A model generated the notes under the pieces. That model made no database searches and had not been told where the DNA came from. It saw only the letters and a program-made list of their open reading frames with translations. A program made the position numbers and the translations under genes. Positions 46,246 to 56,575 of a stretch of DNA of 64,000 bases are shown here, in pieces; the first letter of the stretch is position 1; each line of letters opens with the position of its first letter. The stretch is from Ovis canadensis. Taxonomy: Eukaryota; Chordata; Mammalia; Artiodactyla; Bovidae. Location of the stretch: contig NC_091246.1 of assembly GCF_042477335.2 (NCBI RefSeq), positions 208,753,501 through 208,817,500 of the forward strand. Direction: 5' to 3'.

Positions 46246-47660
46246 TTTTTGTTGCTGTTGTTCAGTCACTAAGTCATGTCCAACTCTTTGGACCACATGA
46301 TTGCAGCACACCAAACTCCCCCATCTTCTGGAGTTTGCTCAAATTCATGTCCATTGAGTGGGTGATGCTATCTAATCATCTCATCCTCTGCTGTCTCCTT
46401 CTCCTTTTGCCCTCAATCTTTCCCAGCATCAGGAGCTTTTCCAGTGAGCTGGCTCATTGCATCAGGTGGCCAAAGTATTGGAGCTTCAGCTTCAGCGTCT
46501 GTTCTTCCAATGAATATTCAGCATTCATTTAGGATTGACTGGCTTGATCTCCTTGCAGTCCAAGGGGCTCTCAAGTGTCTTCTCCAGCACCATGATTTGA
46601 AAGCATCGATTCTTCAGCACTCAGCCTTCCTTATGGTCCAACTCTCATATCCGTACATGACTACTGGAAAAACCATAGCTTTGCCTAGACGGACCTTTGT
46701 CAGTAAAGTAATGGCTTTCTAATATGCTATCTAGGTTTGTCATAGCTTTTCTTCCAAGGAGCAAGCATCTTTTAATTTCATGGTTGCAGTTACCATCCAC
46801 AGTGATTTTGGAGCTCAAGAAAATAAAATCTGTCACTGCTTCCACTTTCCCCCCATCTATTTGCTATGAAGTGATGGGACTGGATGACATGATCTTATAT
46901 ACATATATTTTTATATTGAGTTTTAAGCAAACTTTTTCACTCTCCTTTTTCATCTTCATCAAAAGGCTCTTTAGTTACTCTTCACTTTCTGGCATTAGAA
47001 TGGTATCATCTGCATATCTGAAGTTGCTGATATTTCTCTTGGCAATCTTGATTCTAGCTTGAGATTCATCTGGCCTGACATTTCGCATGATGTACTCTGC
47101 ATATAAGTTAAATAAAGAAGGTGACAATATACAGCCTTATCGTACTCCTTTCCCAATTTTGAACTAGTCTGCTGTTCCATGTCTGGTCTAACTATTGCTT
47201 CTTGATCTGCATAAAGATTTCTCAGGAGACAGGTAAGGTGGTCTGGTATTCCCCTTTTCCACAGTTTATTGTGATCCACACAGTCAAGGGCTTTTTAGCA
47301 TAGTCAGTGAGGCAGAAGTAGATGTTTCTCTTCTGGAATTCCCTTGCTTTTTCTATGATCCAACAGATGCTGGCAACTTGATCTCTGTTTCCTCTGCCTT
47401 TTCTAATTCTAGTTTGAGCATCTGGGAGTTTTGGGTTCACATACTTTTTGAAGCCTAGGTTGGAGAATTTTGAGCATTACTCTGCTAGCATGTGAAATGA
47501 GTGCAATTGTGTTGTAGTTTGAATACTTTTTGGCATTGCTCTTCTTAGAGACTGGAATGAAAACTGACTTTTCTAGTCCTGTGGCCTCAGCTGAGTTTTC
47601 CAAATTTGCTGGCATATTGAGTGCACTTTAACAGCATCAACTTTTATGATTTGGTGTATG
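46246..47660 (-). mobile_element. BovB LINE, 3' 1.4 kb, diverged
   Basis: Reverse-complement BovB from the 3' end (TTCAGTCACTAAGTCATGTC at 46260) to the RT core near 47640 (ending GCATATTGAGTGCAC). It carries many stops and small deletions, including the lost second half of FIDYAKAFD near 47290-47330, and looks older than the copies at 34650 and 39017. Confidence 0.92.
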
Positions 47661-47770
47661 TATGTATTACAATAAATTTAGTTAACACCCATCATCTCAC
47701 AGTTAAACACTTTTTTTTTCTTTGCTATAAGAACTTTTCAGACCTATTCTCTTAAAAATTTCCTAGAAAC
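47661..47770 (-). mobile_element. Old L1 3' end fragment
   Basis: TTAACACCCATCATCTCACA and GACCTATTCTCTTAAAAATTT fit the reverse complement of an ancient L1 3' UTR. Confidence 0.45.
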
Positions 47771-48419
47771 GTATCATAGGAAAACTGGTAAAAATGGTCA
47801 TGGCCTGTCTGGTTTAGCTCCTGAAGACTGGGGTAGGGGACATTTCCAAGTCAGGTCTGAACAGAGTGCTGAGAGCCAGAAATAGGAAATCCTTTCCAAA
47901 TGGATTGTGCAATTACAAAGAACATGTACATAGATTAAAATTCAAGGGGATTGTCAATCCAGGAAGGCAAAGAACATAAATAGGACAATTCTGGACGGTA
48001 AATGACAGACCATCTGAATGAGAGCTGGAGACAGCTGGTATTGTCTGAGGCTGGATCTCATGTTTTAGGGTTGATCTGATTCATGTAAAGAGTCTGGAAT
48101 GGAGCAGACCCTAAACTTCATATTTTGTCGAAGTTCCAGGAATACCATGTCTATTGTTCAGTCAGTTTTGGTCCAAAAGGAAAGTTGTGGGATAGATTGA
48201 TCAGTCAGTCATTTCATATCACTGGTTTAAAGCAACTTTGCATATTATTTGGGATGTATGACCATTAAAACAAAGATAATTAAATTCTAGTTGACAAAAA
48301 GAAGCAAGTCAAAGACAGAACCATTATTTAAGGGACAAACAAAAGAAAGGAAGTCTGTAAAGAGACTGAGAAGGAAAGATCAGAGAGGCAGGAGATACAT
48401 CTGGAGAGAGTTGGTTCCT
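47771..48419. other. Unassigned DNA
   Basis: About 650 bases without a recognisable repeat, gene or reading frame. Confidence 0.35.
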
Positions 48420-50745
48420 AGAAGGGAAGAAAGGATTGTTTCTGGTTTCTTCCCCTGATGGGTGAGGTTGGTCTGGTGGCTTGTGAAGGCTTTGTGCCTG
48501 CATCCTGGTGGGAGGTGAGTTTTTTCCCTCTGATGGGCAGGGCCATGTGAGGTGGTATGTTTTGGGGTGTCTGTGGGAAGCCCTGTCTGCTGGTGGTCGG
48601 GTTTGTGTTCCTGTCTTGCTTGTTGTTTAGGTGAGGTGTCCAGTGCTGCAGTACTGCAGGCAGTTGAGTGGTGCCAGGTCTTGGATTTGGGTGGAGGCCT
48701 TTGTGGGAGTTCTCTCTGAGTAATACTCCCTGGGGTCAGAAGTTCTCTGCTGATCTAACATCCTGGACTCAGCGCTCCCATCCCAGAGGCTCAGGCCCAA
48801 CTTCCGGTCAGGGAACCAAGACCCCACAAGCTGTCATGGCAATAAAAGGGATTAAAACAAACAGACCAAAAAAAGAAAAAAAAAGCAAAATACAAAACCC
48901 AGACAAAGGGTAAAAGAAAAATCAGGCAGATAGAAACAAAAACAAAGGAACATACATACACACACACCCATATATACACAAAAGAAATCAAAACAGACCA
49001 AGGAAAACAAAACCCAAGAGAGTCCAACAAAGTCAGGTCAGTTCTTTTGACCTGATGAACAAAAGAAACAAAAATTAAATCAATCAGTTAAAAACAAAAC
49101 TAACTAAAACAGAAAACAAAACCAAAGCAGAGTGCCAACTGAACAATAAAGCAAAGAAAACAAAACAAACAAAAATGGTGGGGGTAGAAAAGAAAAAAGA
49201 GAAATGCAAAGTTAAACAGAAGTATGTAAAAAAGATCCACATATATTAAAGAAAAACAACAACAACAAAAAGAACCTCCAGAAAACAACAACAACAAAAA
49301 AAAAAGCCAAAAAAGCACAGAACAGCAGAAAGCTAAACAGAAATAGACTGTATATAAGAAAAAGTAAGATTTAGAAGAATCTCAAAAACCTAAATAGAAA
49401 TAATAATAGTAATAAAAATAAAAACCACAACAGAGAAAAAAGAGAGAGAGAAAAAAAAGGGAAAAAACCAGAACCCACAACAGAAGGAATCAAAACATAA
49501 GAATAATAATAAATATTTTCTCAGGGATCAGCTGTCAGCATCCTTTCCCTTCACTGTGAGCCACAGCCCATCTCCACTTCCCTAGGAGGCCCTCCAGTGC
49601 TGGGGAAAGCAGGTCGACCTGCTGTGAGGACAGACTCTGATCTGGCCCTGCTACTGGGTATGCTTGTCTCCAGTGTCTGCAGCTGCCAGAGCTAGAGGGT
49701 TTTCTTTTCAGGGAACATTCTTTGTCTTCATATATTCCACAGACACAGGGTTTACCTAGTTGATTGTATGGATTTAATCTGCAGCTTGTGCAGCTGATGA
49801 AAAGGGTTTTAATCTTTTTCCTTAGGCACTCTGCCCCTGGAGCTCAATTGTGGTTTTATCCCCACATCTACCTGGGGGCCATCCATAAGAGTCTACTCCT
49901 AAGGCTGCCCTGGAGGACTCGGGTCCGCCCGAGTGATGACCAGGAGTGGAGATGGCATGGCTGCTTGGATCGGGGAGACTCCCAGAGCACCAGGCGCCAT
50001 GGGCTCAAGGGATACGACTCTAATAGTCTTTTCTAGCTTCTGGCAGCTGGTGTTTGAAGGGCTGCCCTCTCTGGGATCCTTCTCTACTGCTCAGGGGCCA
50101 GTGCTGGTAACGTGGGAAGAGAGAGGCTACATAGATGGCTCCACCCCCTGCATGTAACTTACCAGTAGCGCCCTGCTTCCGGAGCCGCCCTGTTTCCCTT
50201 CAAAGGCTGTTTCCCTTGAAATCCTGCTGCAGATTTCCTCCTTTCCTTCAGGTCATCTCCTCGGAATCAGTAGCAGTCCTCGCCCTGGGTTTGCTCTCCA
50301 GTCTACATGCTCCAGCTCCCAGCTGCCATGCGCCGTCGGTGGACGTGCATCCTGGGACAGGTTATGTAGGGCCGCGGCTCGGATTGTCTGTGTGGTTTTC
50401 ACTCTATTCGGACTGTCATGGATCAGCTGCTTCACCCTCCGACAGCCCCAAATGCTTCCCTTTCTGTCCCAACTGATTCCTCCGGATGTGGGAATCTCTC
50501 CCCTGCTTCAGCTCCCCCAGCGCTTTCTCTCCTCTTCCTTCTCCTCTCTTTCTTTTGTCCTACCCAGATATGCGAGTATCCATAAAATCCTTTCCAGTGG
50601 TCAGGGACTCCTGCTAGTGTTCAGGCCGTGTTCTGTGAGAACTGTTGCATCTATAGATGTATTCTTGATACATCCATGGAGAGAGATGTACTCCATGTCC
50701 ACCCACTCCTCCACCTTCTTGAGTCCCTTCTGTTTCTTCCTTTTT
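48420..50745 (-). mobile_element. L1 5' UTR region
   Basis: Read on the minus strand, the element begins near 50745 with CTCAAGAAGGTGGAGGAGTG and CATGGAGTACATCTCTCTCC, a typical L1 5' start. It continues through a GC-rich leader (50745-49540), then a T-rich block (A-rich on the + strand, 48840-49500), then GACAGGCAC-type sequence at 48420-48800. No ORF1 follows. The GC-rich half has CpGs at 49920-50360. The + strand frames here are chance. Confidence 0.6.
48840..49500. repeat. A-rich low-complexity block
   Basis: Over 650 bases made mainly of A with scattered AC, AAC and AAG words. It lies within the L1 5' UTR segment. Confidence 0.85.
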
Positions 50746-50951
50746 TACTGCTGACTACTGTTTCATTTTATAGATACACTCCCATGGTTTATCCATTTGC
50801 CTTTTGGTGAGTATTTAAGTTATTCCTAGCTTTGGATTATTATTAGAGGAGCTGCTATAAAAATTAATATGCAAGTCTTTGTATATATATTATATATTAT
50901 TTCTCTTGAGTAAGTGCTTAGGAGGGCTTTTGTTTTATTATATGCTAAGTG

Positions 50952-51519
50952 CAGCCATGAAATTAAAAGACGCTTACTACTTGGAAGGAAAGTTATGACC
51001 AACCTAGAGAGCATATTCAAAAGCACAGACATTACTTTGCCAACAAAGGTCTGTCTAGTCAAGGCTATGGTTTTTCCAGTGGTCAAGTATGGATGTGAGA
51101 GAGTTGGACTGTGAAGAAAGCGAAGCACCAAAGAATTGATGCTTTTGAACTGTGGTGTTGGAGAAGACTCTTGAGAGTCCCTTGGACTGCAAGAAGATCC
51201 AACCAGTCCATTCTAAAGGAGATCAGTCCTGGGTGTTCTTTGGAAGGAATGATGCTAAAGCTGAAACTCCAGTACTTTGGCCACCTCATGTGAAGAGTTG
51301 ACTCATTGGAAAAGAGTCTGATGCTAGAAGGGATTGAGGGCAGGAGGAGAAGGGGACAAGAGAGGATGAGATGGCTGGATGGCATCACCAACTCAATGGA
51401 CATGAGTTTGAGTGAACTCCGGGAGTTGGTGATGGACAGGGAGGCCTGGCGGGCTGCAGTTCTTAGGGTCGCAAAGAATCAGACATGACTGAGCAACTGA
51501 ACTGAACTGAACTGAACTG
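50952..51519 (+). mobile_element. BovB 3' end
   Basis: From CAGCCATGAAATTAAAAGAC to the CTGAA repeat at the 3' end. The flanks share AAGTG (50947-50951 and 51520-51524), a short probable TSD. 5' truncated. Confidence 0.93.
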
Positions 51520-51908
51520 AAGTGTACTTTATAACAAATAGCCAAACTATTTTCCAAGTTTTATTGTGCTACATTTCTGCCAGTAATGTATGTTGTAGTT
51601 ATTTCACATTCTCACTGATTTTTCGTATTGTCAACTGTTTGGATTTTAGCCATTCCTGTAGGCTTTTAATTTTCATTTCCCTGATAACTAATGATATTGA
51701 ATAGTTTCTCATGCACTTATTGGCCGTTGCTTATCTTATTTTGTGAGGTAGCTGGGCAAAGTTTTTGCCCATTTAAAAAGTGAGTCATTTGTTTTATTAT
51801 TCAGAGTAAGAATTCTTCATATATTCAGGCTTTATGTCCTTTGATGATATATATTGAAGCCCTAATCTATGGTTGCCCTTTCATTTCTTTAAATAAAACA
51901 AAACAAAA

Positions 51909-52083
51909 CATTTATTTATTTATTTGGCTGCTCCAGGCCTTAGTTGTGGCACCCAGGATCTTTAGTTGTAGCATGCAAACTTTTAGTTTTGGTGTTTGGG
52001 GTCTAGTTGCCCGATCAGGGATCCAAATCCACACTCCTCAGTGGAAGTACAGAGTCTTAACCACTGGGCTGCCAGGGAAGTCC
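51909..52083 (-). repeat. CHR-1-type SINE
   Basis: TTTATTTATTTGGCTGCTCC, GTTGTGGCACCCAGGATCTT, and the head end CACTGGGCTGCCAGGGAAGT. Confidence 0.8.
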
Positions 52084-52254
52084 TATTTTTATTTTTTTTA
52101 ATGAGGATATTTTGAAGGAAAGATTAAAATTTTTGATTTGTAAATGTTTTCTGCTATGAGTTGTGCTTGTTTGTGCTCTAAGAAATCTCTGCCTACCCCA
52201 AAGTTTCAAAGATTTTTCTACTCTGTTTTCTTCTAAGAATGTTATAGTATACAG

Positions 52255-52660
52255 CAATGAAAATCAATGAACTGTACTGACATACTACACAGTAAATCTC
52301 AATGAACATAATATTGAGCATAAAAAGAAAGGCACAGATGAATATGGTTTGTTTTCATCCATATAGAGTGCAAAAATAGTAAAAACTAAGCTGTATTGTT
52401 TAGAGATGCATAGGTAAATGGTAAAACTTATAAAGTCAAGAAAATTCTTATCTCCAAATTTGAGATAGTGGTTATCTCTTAGGGGAGAACGTGGGTTATG
52501 ATAAAGGATGGGCACACAGAGGCCTCTGAAATGATCCTATTTTGTGCCTTTGGGTGGCAGTTACATGGATGTTTGATTTACCATTCTTTATTAATATATG
52601 TATTTATGTTTAGTGCACATTTTTGAATTTGTTTGCATTTCACAATCTTCAAACATTCAA
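52255..52660 (+). mobile_element. Old L1 3' UTR
   Basis: ACAGATGAATATGGTTTG, ATAGTGGTTATCTCTTAGGG and TTTATGTTTAGTGCACATTT resemble an ancient L1 3' end on the + strand. Confidence 0.5.
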
Positions 52661-53285
52661 GGAGCCTTAACTAGATTATTATTCTTAACTCTGGGATTAA
52701 AAAAAAAGAAAAGAAAACCTTAATAGAAGGGTTGGCAAATAGAAAAAGTATCCCCCAAAATAGAGATGAAAGACAAATAAAAAAGGAGAAAATAGGACAA
52801 AAAGTACAGAGCAAGTTCAGGAGGGGCAATGTAAAAGAGAAGGAAAGAATGAAAGGAAGGAAGGAAAATAAAAGAAACAGAGAAAAATGGATAGGAGAGA
52901 TCACCAGCTAAATACTTAAAGTCTCCTAGAACTTAAGGATGTATTTCCAGATTGAAGACTCTTGAGTGTGAAGCACAGTGAAGTCAAATAGTGGAGGTAC
53001 AGCATGTACTGTGAAATTTCAGAATACCTAAGAATAATGAAAAGATGCTACATACTTTTTATACTAGTCATAGTCCTCCAGAAAAATAGGACCAATGGTG
53101 TAAAAAAAGATTTAAAGTGATTTATTTTGAGGGATCGCCTCATTGGTTATAGAAACTACATCCTATGATTTGCAAGCTAAAAACCCAGGAAAGCCGGTGG
53201 TATAAGTCCCAGTCCAAGTCTGAAGGCCCAAGAATTGGGAACACTAACATTCGAAGGCAGTAGAGGATGGGAGAGAATACTTGCA
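52661..53285. other. Purine-rich block and an unassigned old repeat
   Basis: 52696-52900 is A/G-rich (AAGAAAGAA and GGAAGG words). 53080-53270 contains CCTCCAGAAAAATAGGACCA and CCAGTCCAAGTCTGAAGGCC, words of an old interspersed repeat I cannot name. No gene. Confidence 0.4.
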
Positions 53286-53482
53286 AGTGAAAGTGAAAGT
53301 GTTAGTCATTCAGTCATGTCCGGCTTTTTTTGACCCCATGGACTAGCCCATCAGGTCCCTCTGTCCATGGAATTTTCCAGGCAAGAATACTGGAGTGGGT
53401 TGCCATTCCCTTCTCCAGGGAATCTTCCCAACTCAGGGATCAAGCCAGGGTCTCCGGCATTGCAGGCAAATTCTTTACCGTT
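53286..53482 (-). repeat. Bov-tA SINE
   Basis: Reverse complement from GAAAGTGAAAGTGTTAGTCA to TTGCAGGCAAATTCTTTACC. The last part of the tRNA head is missing where L1 sequence starts. Confidence 0.85.
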
Positions 53483-53484
53483 TT

Positions 53485-54290
53485 CAATAAGAGACTTGTA
53501 TCTAGAAAATATAAAAAATTCTGACAACTCAATAATAAAGAGACAAATAATTTTTAAATGGGTAAAGGATCTGAATAGACATTTTTCCAAGAAAAATATA
53601 CAAATGACCAATAAGCTCATGAAAAAATGTTCAACATCATTAGTCATCAAGGAAATGCAAACCAAAGCCACAATGAGATACCATTCCTCACTAGGAAGGC
53701 TAGAATCAAAAAGTCAGATAATAACAAGTGTTGGTATGGATGTGGAGAAATTGGAAACTTCATATACTGTTAGTGGGGATGAGAAATGGAGTGGTCACTT
53801 TAGAAAACAGCCTGGAACTTCCACAAATGATTAAAATAGAGTTACTGTATAAACCAGCAATTCTACTCCTAGGTATAAACTCAAAAGAAATGAACATATG
53901 TCCATGAAAATACTTATACACAAACGTTTATAGCAGTATTCTAGCCAAAAACAACCCAAATGTCCCTTTACTAATGAATGTCTAAACAAAATGTGTTATA
54001 TTCATACAAAGAAATATTCAGTTCAGTTCGGTTCAGTTCAGTCGCTCAGTCACGTCTGACTCTTTGCGACCCCATGAATTGCGCAGCATGCCAGGCCTCC
54101 CTGTCCATCACCAACTCCCAGAGTACACTCAGATTCATGTCCCTCGAGTCAGTGATGCCATCCAGCCATCTCATCCTCTGTCGTCCCCTTCTCCTCCTGC
54201 CCCCAATCCCTCCCAGCATCAAGAAATATTACCCAGCCATAAAAAAGAATAGAGTTACTGATACATGACATAATATGGATGAACCTTGAA
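53485..54290 (+). mobile_element. L1 ORF2 end and 3' region
   Basis: GGTAAAGGATCTGAATAGAC, CCAATAAGCTCATGAAAAAA, CACAATGAGATACCATTCCT, and ACCCAGCCATAAAAAAGAAT match the C-terminal end of L1 ORF2. A 155-codon frame (53367-53834) is a leftover. A BovB tail interrupts it at 54019-54220. Confidence 0.85.
54019..54220 (-). mobile_element. Short BovB 3' tail with 10-bp TSD
   Basis: The reverse complement of the last 200 or so bases of BovB, with the CAGTT repeat at its left. Perfect copies of AAGAAATATT flank it at 54009-54018 and 54221-54230. Removing it rejoins the L1 sequence. Confidence 0.95.
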
Positions 54291-54299
54291 AATCCTGTG

Positions 54300-55030
54300 T
54301 GTGTTAAAACCTACCTTGCACTCCTGGGATAAATCCCACTTGGTTGTGGTGGAAACCACACTTATTTTTAAATGTTACTGGATTCAGCTTGCTAGTATTT
54401 TGTTGAGGACTTTTACATCCATATACATAAGATATTGCCTGCAGTTTCCTTTGCTGTGATGTCTTTGTCTGGTTTGGGTATTGTAGTAATAATGGTCTCA
54501 TAAATTGAGCTGGAGAGTATTCCTTTCTTTTTATTGGTTAAATTGTGTCCTACACCCTTGTCCCTACCCCAGTACATAAAGCCCTAACTCACATTCTGTA
54601 GGTTGTCTTTTCATTTTCCTGATTGTATCATTTGAAGCATGAAAGGTTTTAATTTTGAGGAAGTCACATGTATCTATTTTTTCCTTTGTTAAGTCTTTGG
54701 GGTCATATCTAAGAATCCTTTGCCAAATCCAAGATCATTAAGTTTTACCCCTATGTTTTTCCTAAAAATGTATAGTTTTAGTTCTAATGCTTCAGTCTTT
54801 GATTATGGTGTGAAATAGTGATCCAACTTTATTCTTTGGCCCATGGAAATATATTTATCCCAGAGCTATTTGTGGAAAAGACTATTTCTCCCTTGGATAA
54901 TCTCAGCACTCTTGTCTAAAATCAGTTGACTATACATATATGGGTTTATTTCTGGGCTCTTAATTTTGTTTCATTGATCTATATATCTATCCTTCTGCCA
55001 GTACCACACTATTTTATAATTCTTTTTTTT
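54300..55030 (-). mobile_element. L1 ORF2 and 3' UTR fragments
   Basis: 54300-54540 is reverse-complement L1 ORF2 (CCTTGCACTCCTGGGATAAA, TTGTTGAGGACTTTTACATC, GTCTTTGTCTGGTTTGGGTA). 54600-55030 resembles an old L1 region (TTGCCAAATCCAAGATCATT, CTATCCTTCTGCCAGTACCA). Confidence 0.7.
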
Positions 55031-55039
55031 AAACTTATT

Positions 55040-55430
55040 CCTAAGTTTAGATGCCCTTTATAAAGTTGTGGATTCTCTGGTATCCATAGCCCTAATTCCT
55101 AGGACCTCACAATGTTACTGTAGTCACAGATAAGGTCTTTAAAGAGGTAAAGTTAAAATGAGGCTTTTAGGATGGCCCTAATCCAATATGACTGGTGTCC
55201 TTATACGAAAACATGCAGAAAGACAATGGCATACAGAGGAAACAGCTTGTTGGGACACAGCGAGAAGACTGCTATCTAAAGTCCAGGACAGAGCCCTCAG
55301 AAGTAACCAACCTTACTGATGTCTTGGCTTCAAACTTCTAACCTCTACAACAGTGAGAAATAATTGTCTGTTGTTTAAGTTTCCCAGTATGTGGTGTTTT
55401 GTTATGGCAACTTGTTTTGCAGTGCATCCA
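55040..55430 (+). repeat. MaLR-like LTR remnant
   Basis: GTTGTGGATTCTCTGGTATC, CTAATCCAATATGACTGGTG, ACCTCTACAACAGTGAGAAA, then a GTTTTGTTATGGCAACT end fits an old MaLR/ERVL LTR. Confidence 0.55.
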
Positions 55431-55859
55431 CTCCATGTGTGAGACTTCAAATTGGGGGGGGGGGGCTCCCACATAAAATCCCAGGCTGCAAATTGATATC
55501 ATAGTCAGGTTGCATGAAAAAAATGCAGTTCTGGCTTTTCTGTAACTTTTACAATGCCATTTGTTTCACTTTGTGAGGCACAAGATTTTCCAGACCCCAG
55601 AGGCTAGACAGGTCCACAGGGCTCAAGAAATTCCAGGACCCACTCCTTTTCTCATCTAAAGTGCCACTTGACTTGGTGGTAACAGTTGGTATGCTTGTAG
55701 GCAGGTATATAGTCCAGGAAGGGTCAAAAGTCGGTCGGAGGCATGCTCTCCTACTTCTGAAGCCTGAACAAGACAGTTTCCATTTTAATTTGTCTAACAC
55801 AACCCCAGCAAACTAATACACTCCTCTTCTGTTTTTTGGAAGAGTAAAGATTATTCTTA
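55431..55859. other. Unassigned DNA with a G12 run
   Basis: Twelve consecutive G at 55454-55465. Otherwise no family or gene is recognised. The minus frame 55549-55800 has no support. Confidence 0.4.
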
Positions 55860-55950
55860 AGAGTCTGGTAGAATTTACAAATGAAACTGAGTCTGAGCTT
55901 TTCTTTGTGGGTAGATTTTTAAATTTCTTCACCTTTTAAAAATTAATTAA

Positions 55951-56042
55951 TTATTTTTTTATTTTTGGCAGCACTGGGTCTTCATTGCTGCACAAGGGCT
56001 TTCTCTAGCTGTGGAGATTGAAGGCTGCTCACTAGTTGTATA
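55951..56042 (-). repeat. CHR-1 SINE fragment
   Basis: TTATTTTTTTATTTTTGGCA, GCACTGGGTCTTCATTGCTG, and GGGCTTTCTCTAGCTGTGGA are the 3' part of a reverse CHR-1 element. Confidence 0.75.
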
Positions 56043-56307
56043 GATCTACAAAGTGACAATCTGAGTGATTGTCTATTTCTTCTTGAGTCAGTTTTGATAG
56101 TTTGTGTCTTTCTAGGAATTTGTCCATCTAGGTTACCTAATTTGTTATAGTATAATTATTCAGTGTTCCTTTATAATCCTTTTGGTTTCTGTTGGATCAG
56201 TAGTAATGTACCCTATTTCATTTCTGAGTAATTTGAAATTTCTTTTCCTCTTGGTCAATGTAGCCAAAGATTTGCAATTTTTTTCACTTTTTCAAAAAAT
56301 TATTTTT

Positions 56308-56575
56308 GGGGACTTCCCTGGTGGCCCGCTGTTAAGAATCCACCTGCCAATGCAGTGGACATGGGTTTGAGCCCTGGTCTGGGAAGACTCCATGTGCTTC
56401 AGGGCAACTAAGCCCAAGAGCAGCAACTACTGAAGCCCAGGCCCTAGAGCACGTGCTCAGCAACAAGAGAAACCACTGCAGTGAGAAGTCCACAAAACAC
56501 AACGAGAGAGTAGCCCCCACTCACTGCAACTAGAGAAAGCCTGAGCACAGCAATGAAGACCCAGCACAGGTAAAA
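56308..56575 (+). repeat. CHR-1-type SINE (long form)
   Basis: GGGGACTTCCCTGGTGGCCC at the head, GGGCAACTAAGCCCAAGAGC, ACAAGAGAAACCACTGCAGT, CAATGAAGACCCAGCACAGG at the end. Confidence 0.9.

Larger units (their letters stand above)
50755..52250 (-). mobile_element. Old L1 3' UTR, split by a BovB and a CHR SINE
   Basis: 50755-50946, 51525-51905 and 52086-52250 read in order as the reverse complement of an ancient L1 3' end: CATGGTTTATCCATTTGCCT, CCATTCCTGTAGGCTTTTAA, CTTCATATATTCAGGC, AAATCTCTGCCTACCCCAAA. The BovB at 50952 and the CHR SINE at 51909 are younger. Confidence 0.65.

Noticed and set aside
49764-50754. Several 60-120 codon + strand frames
   Set aside because: They lie in the GC-rich L1 5' UTR, antisense to it. 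No protein similarity is evident.
53485-55030. Facing L1 pieces as a twin-priming (5' inversion) event
   Set aside because: In twin priming the inverted piece lies upstream of the 3' part. Here the minus-strand piece lies downstream and comes from a different part of L1, so these are independent insertions.
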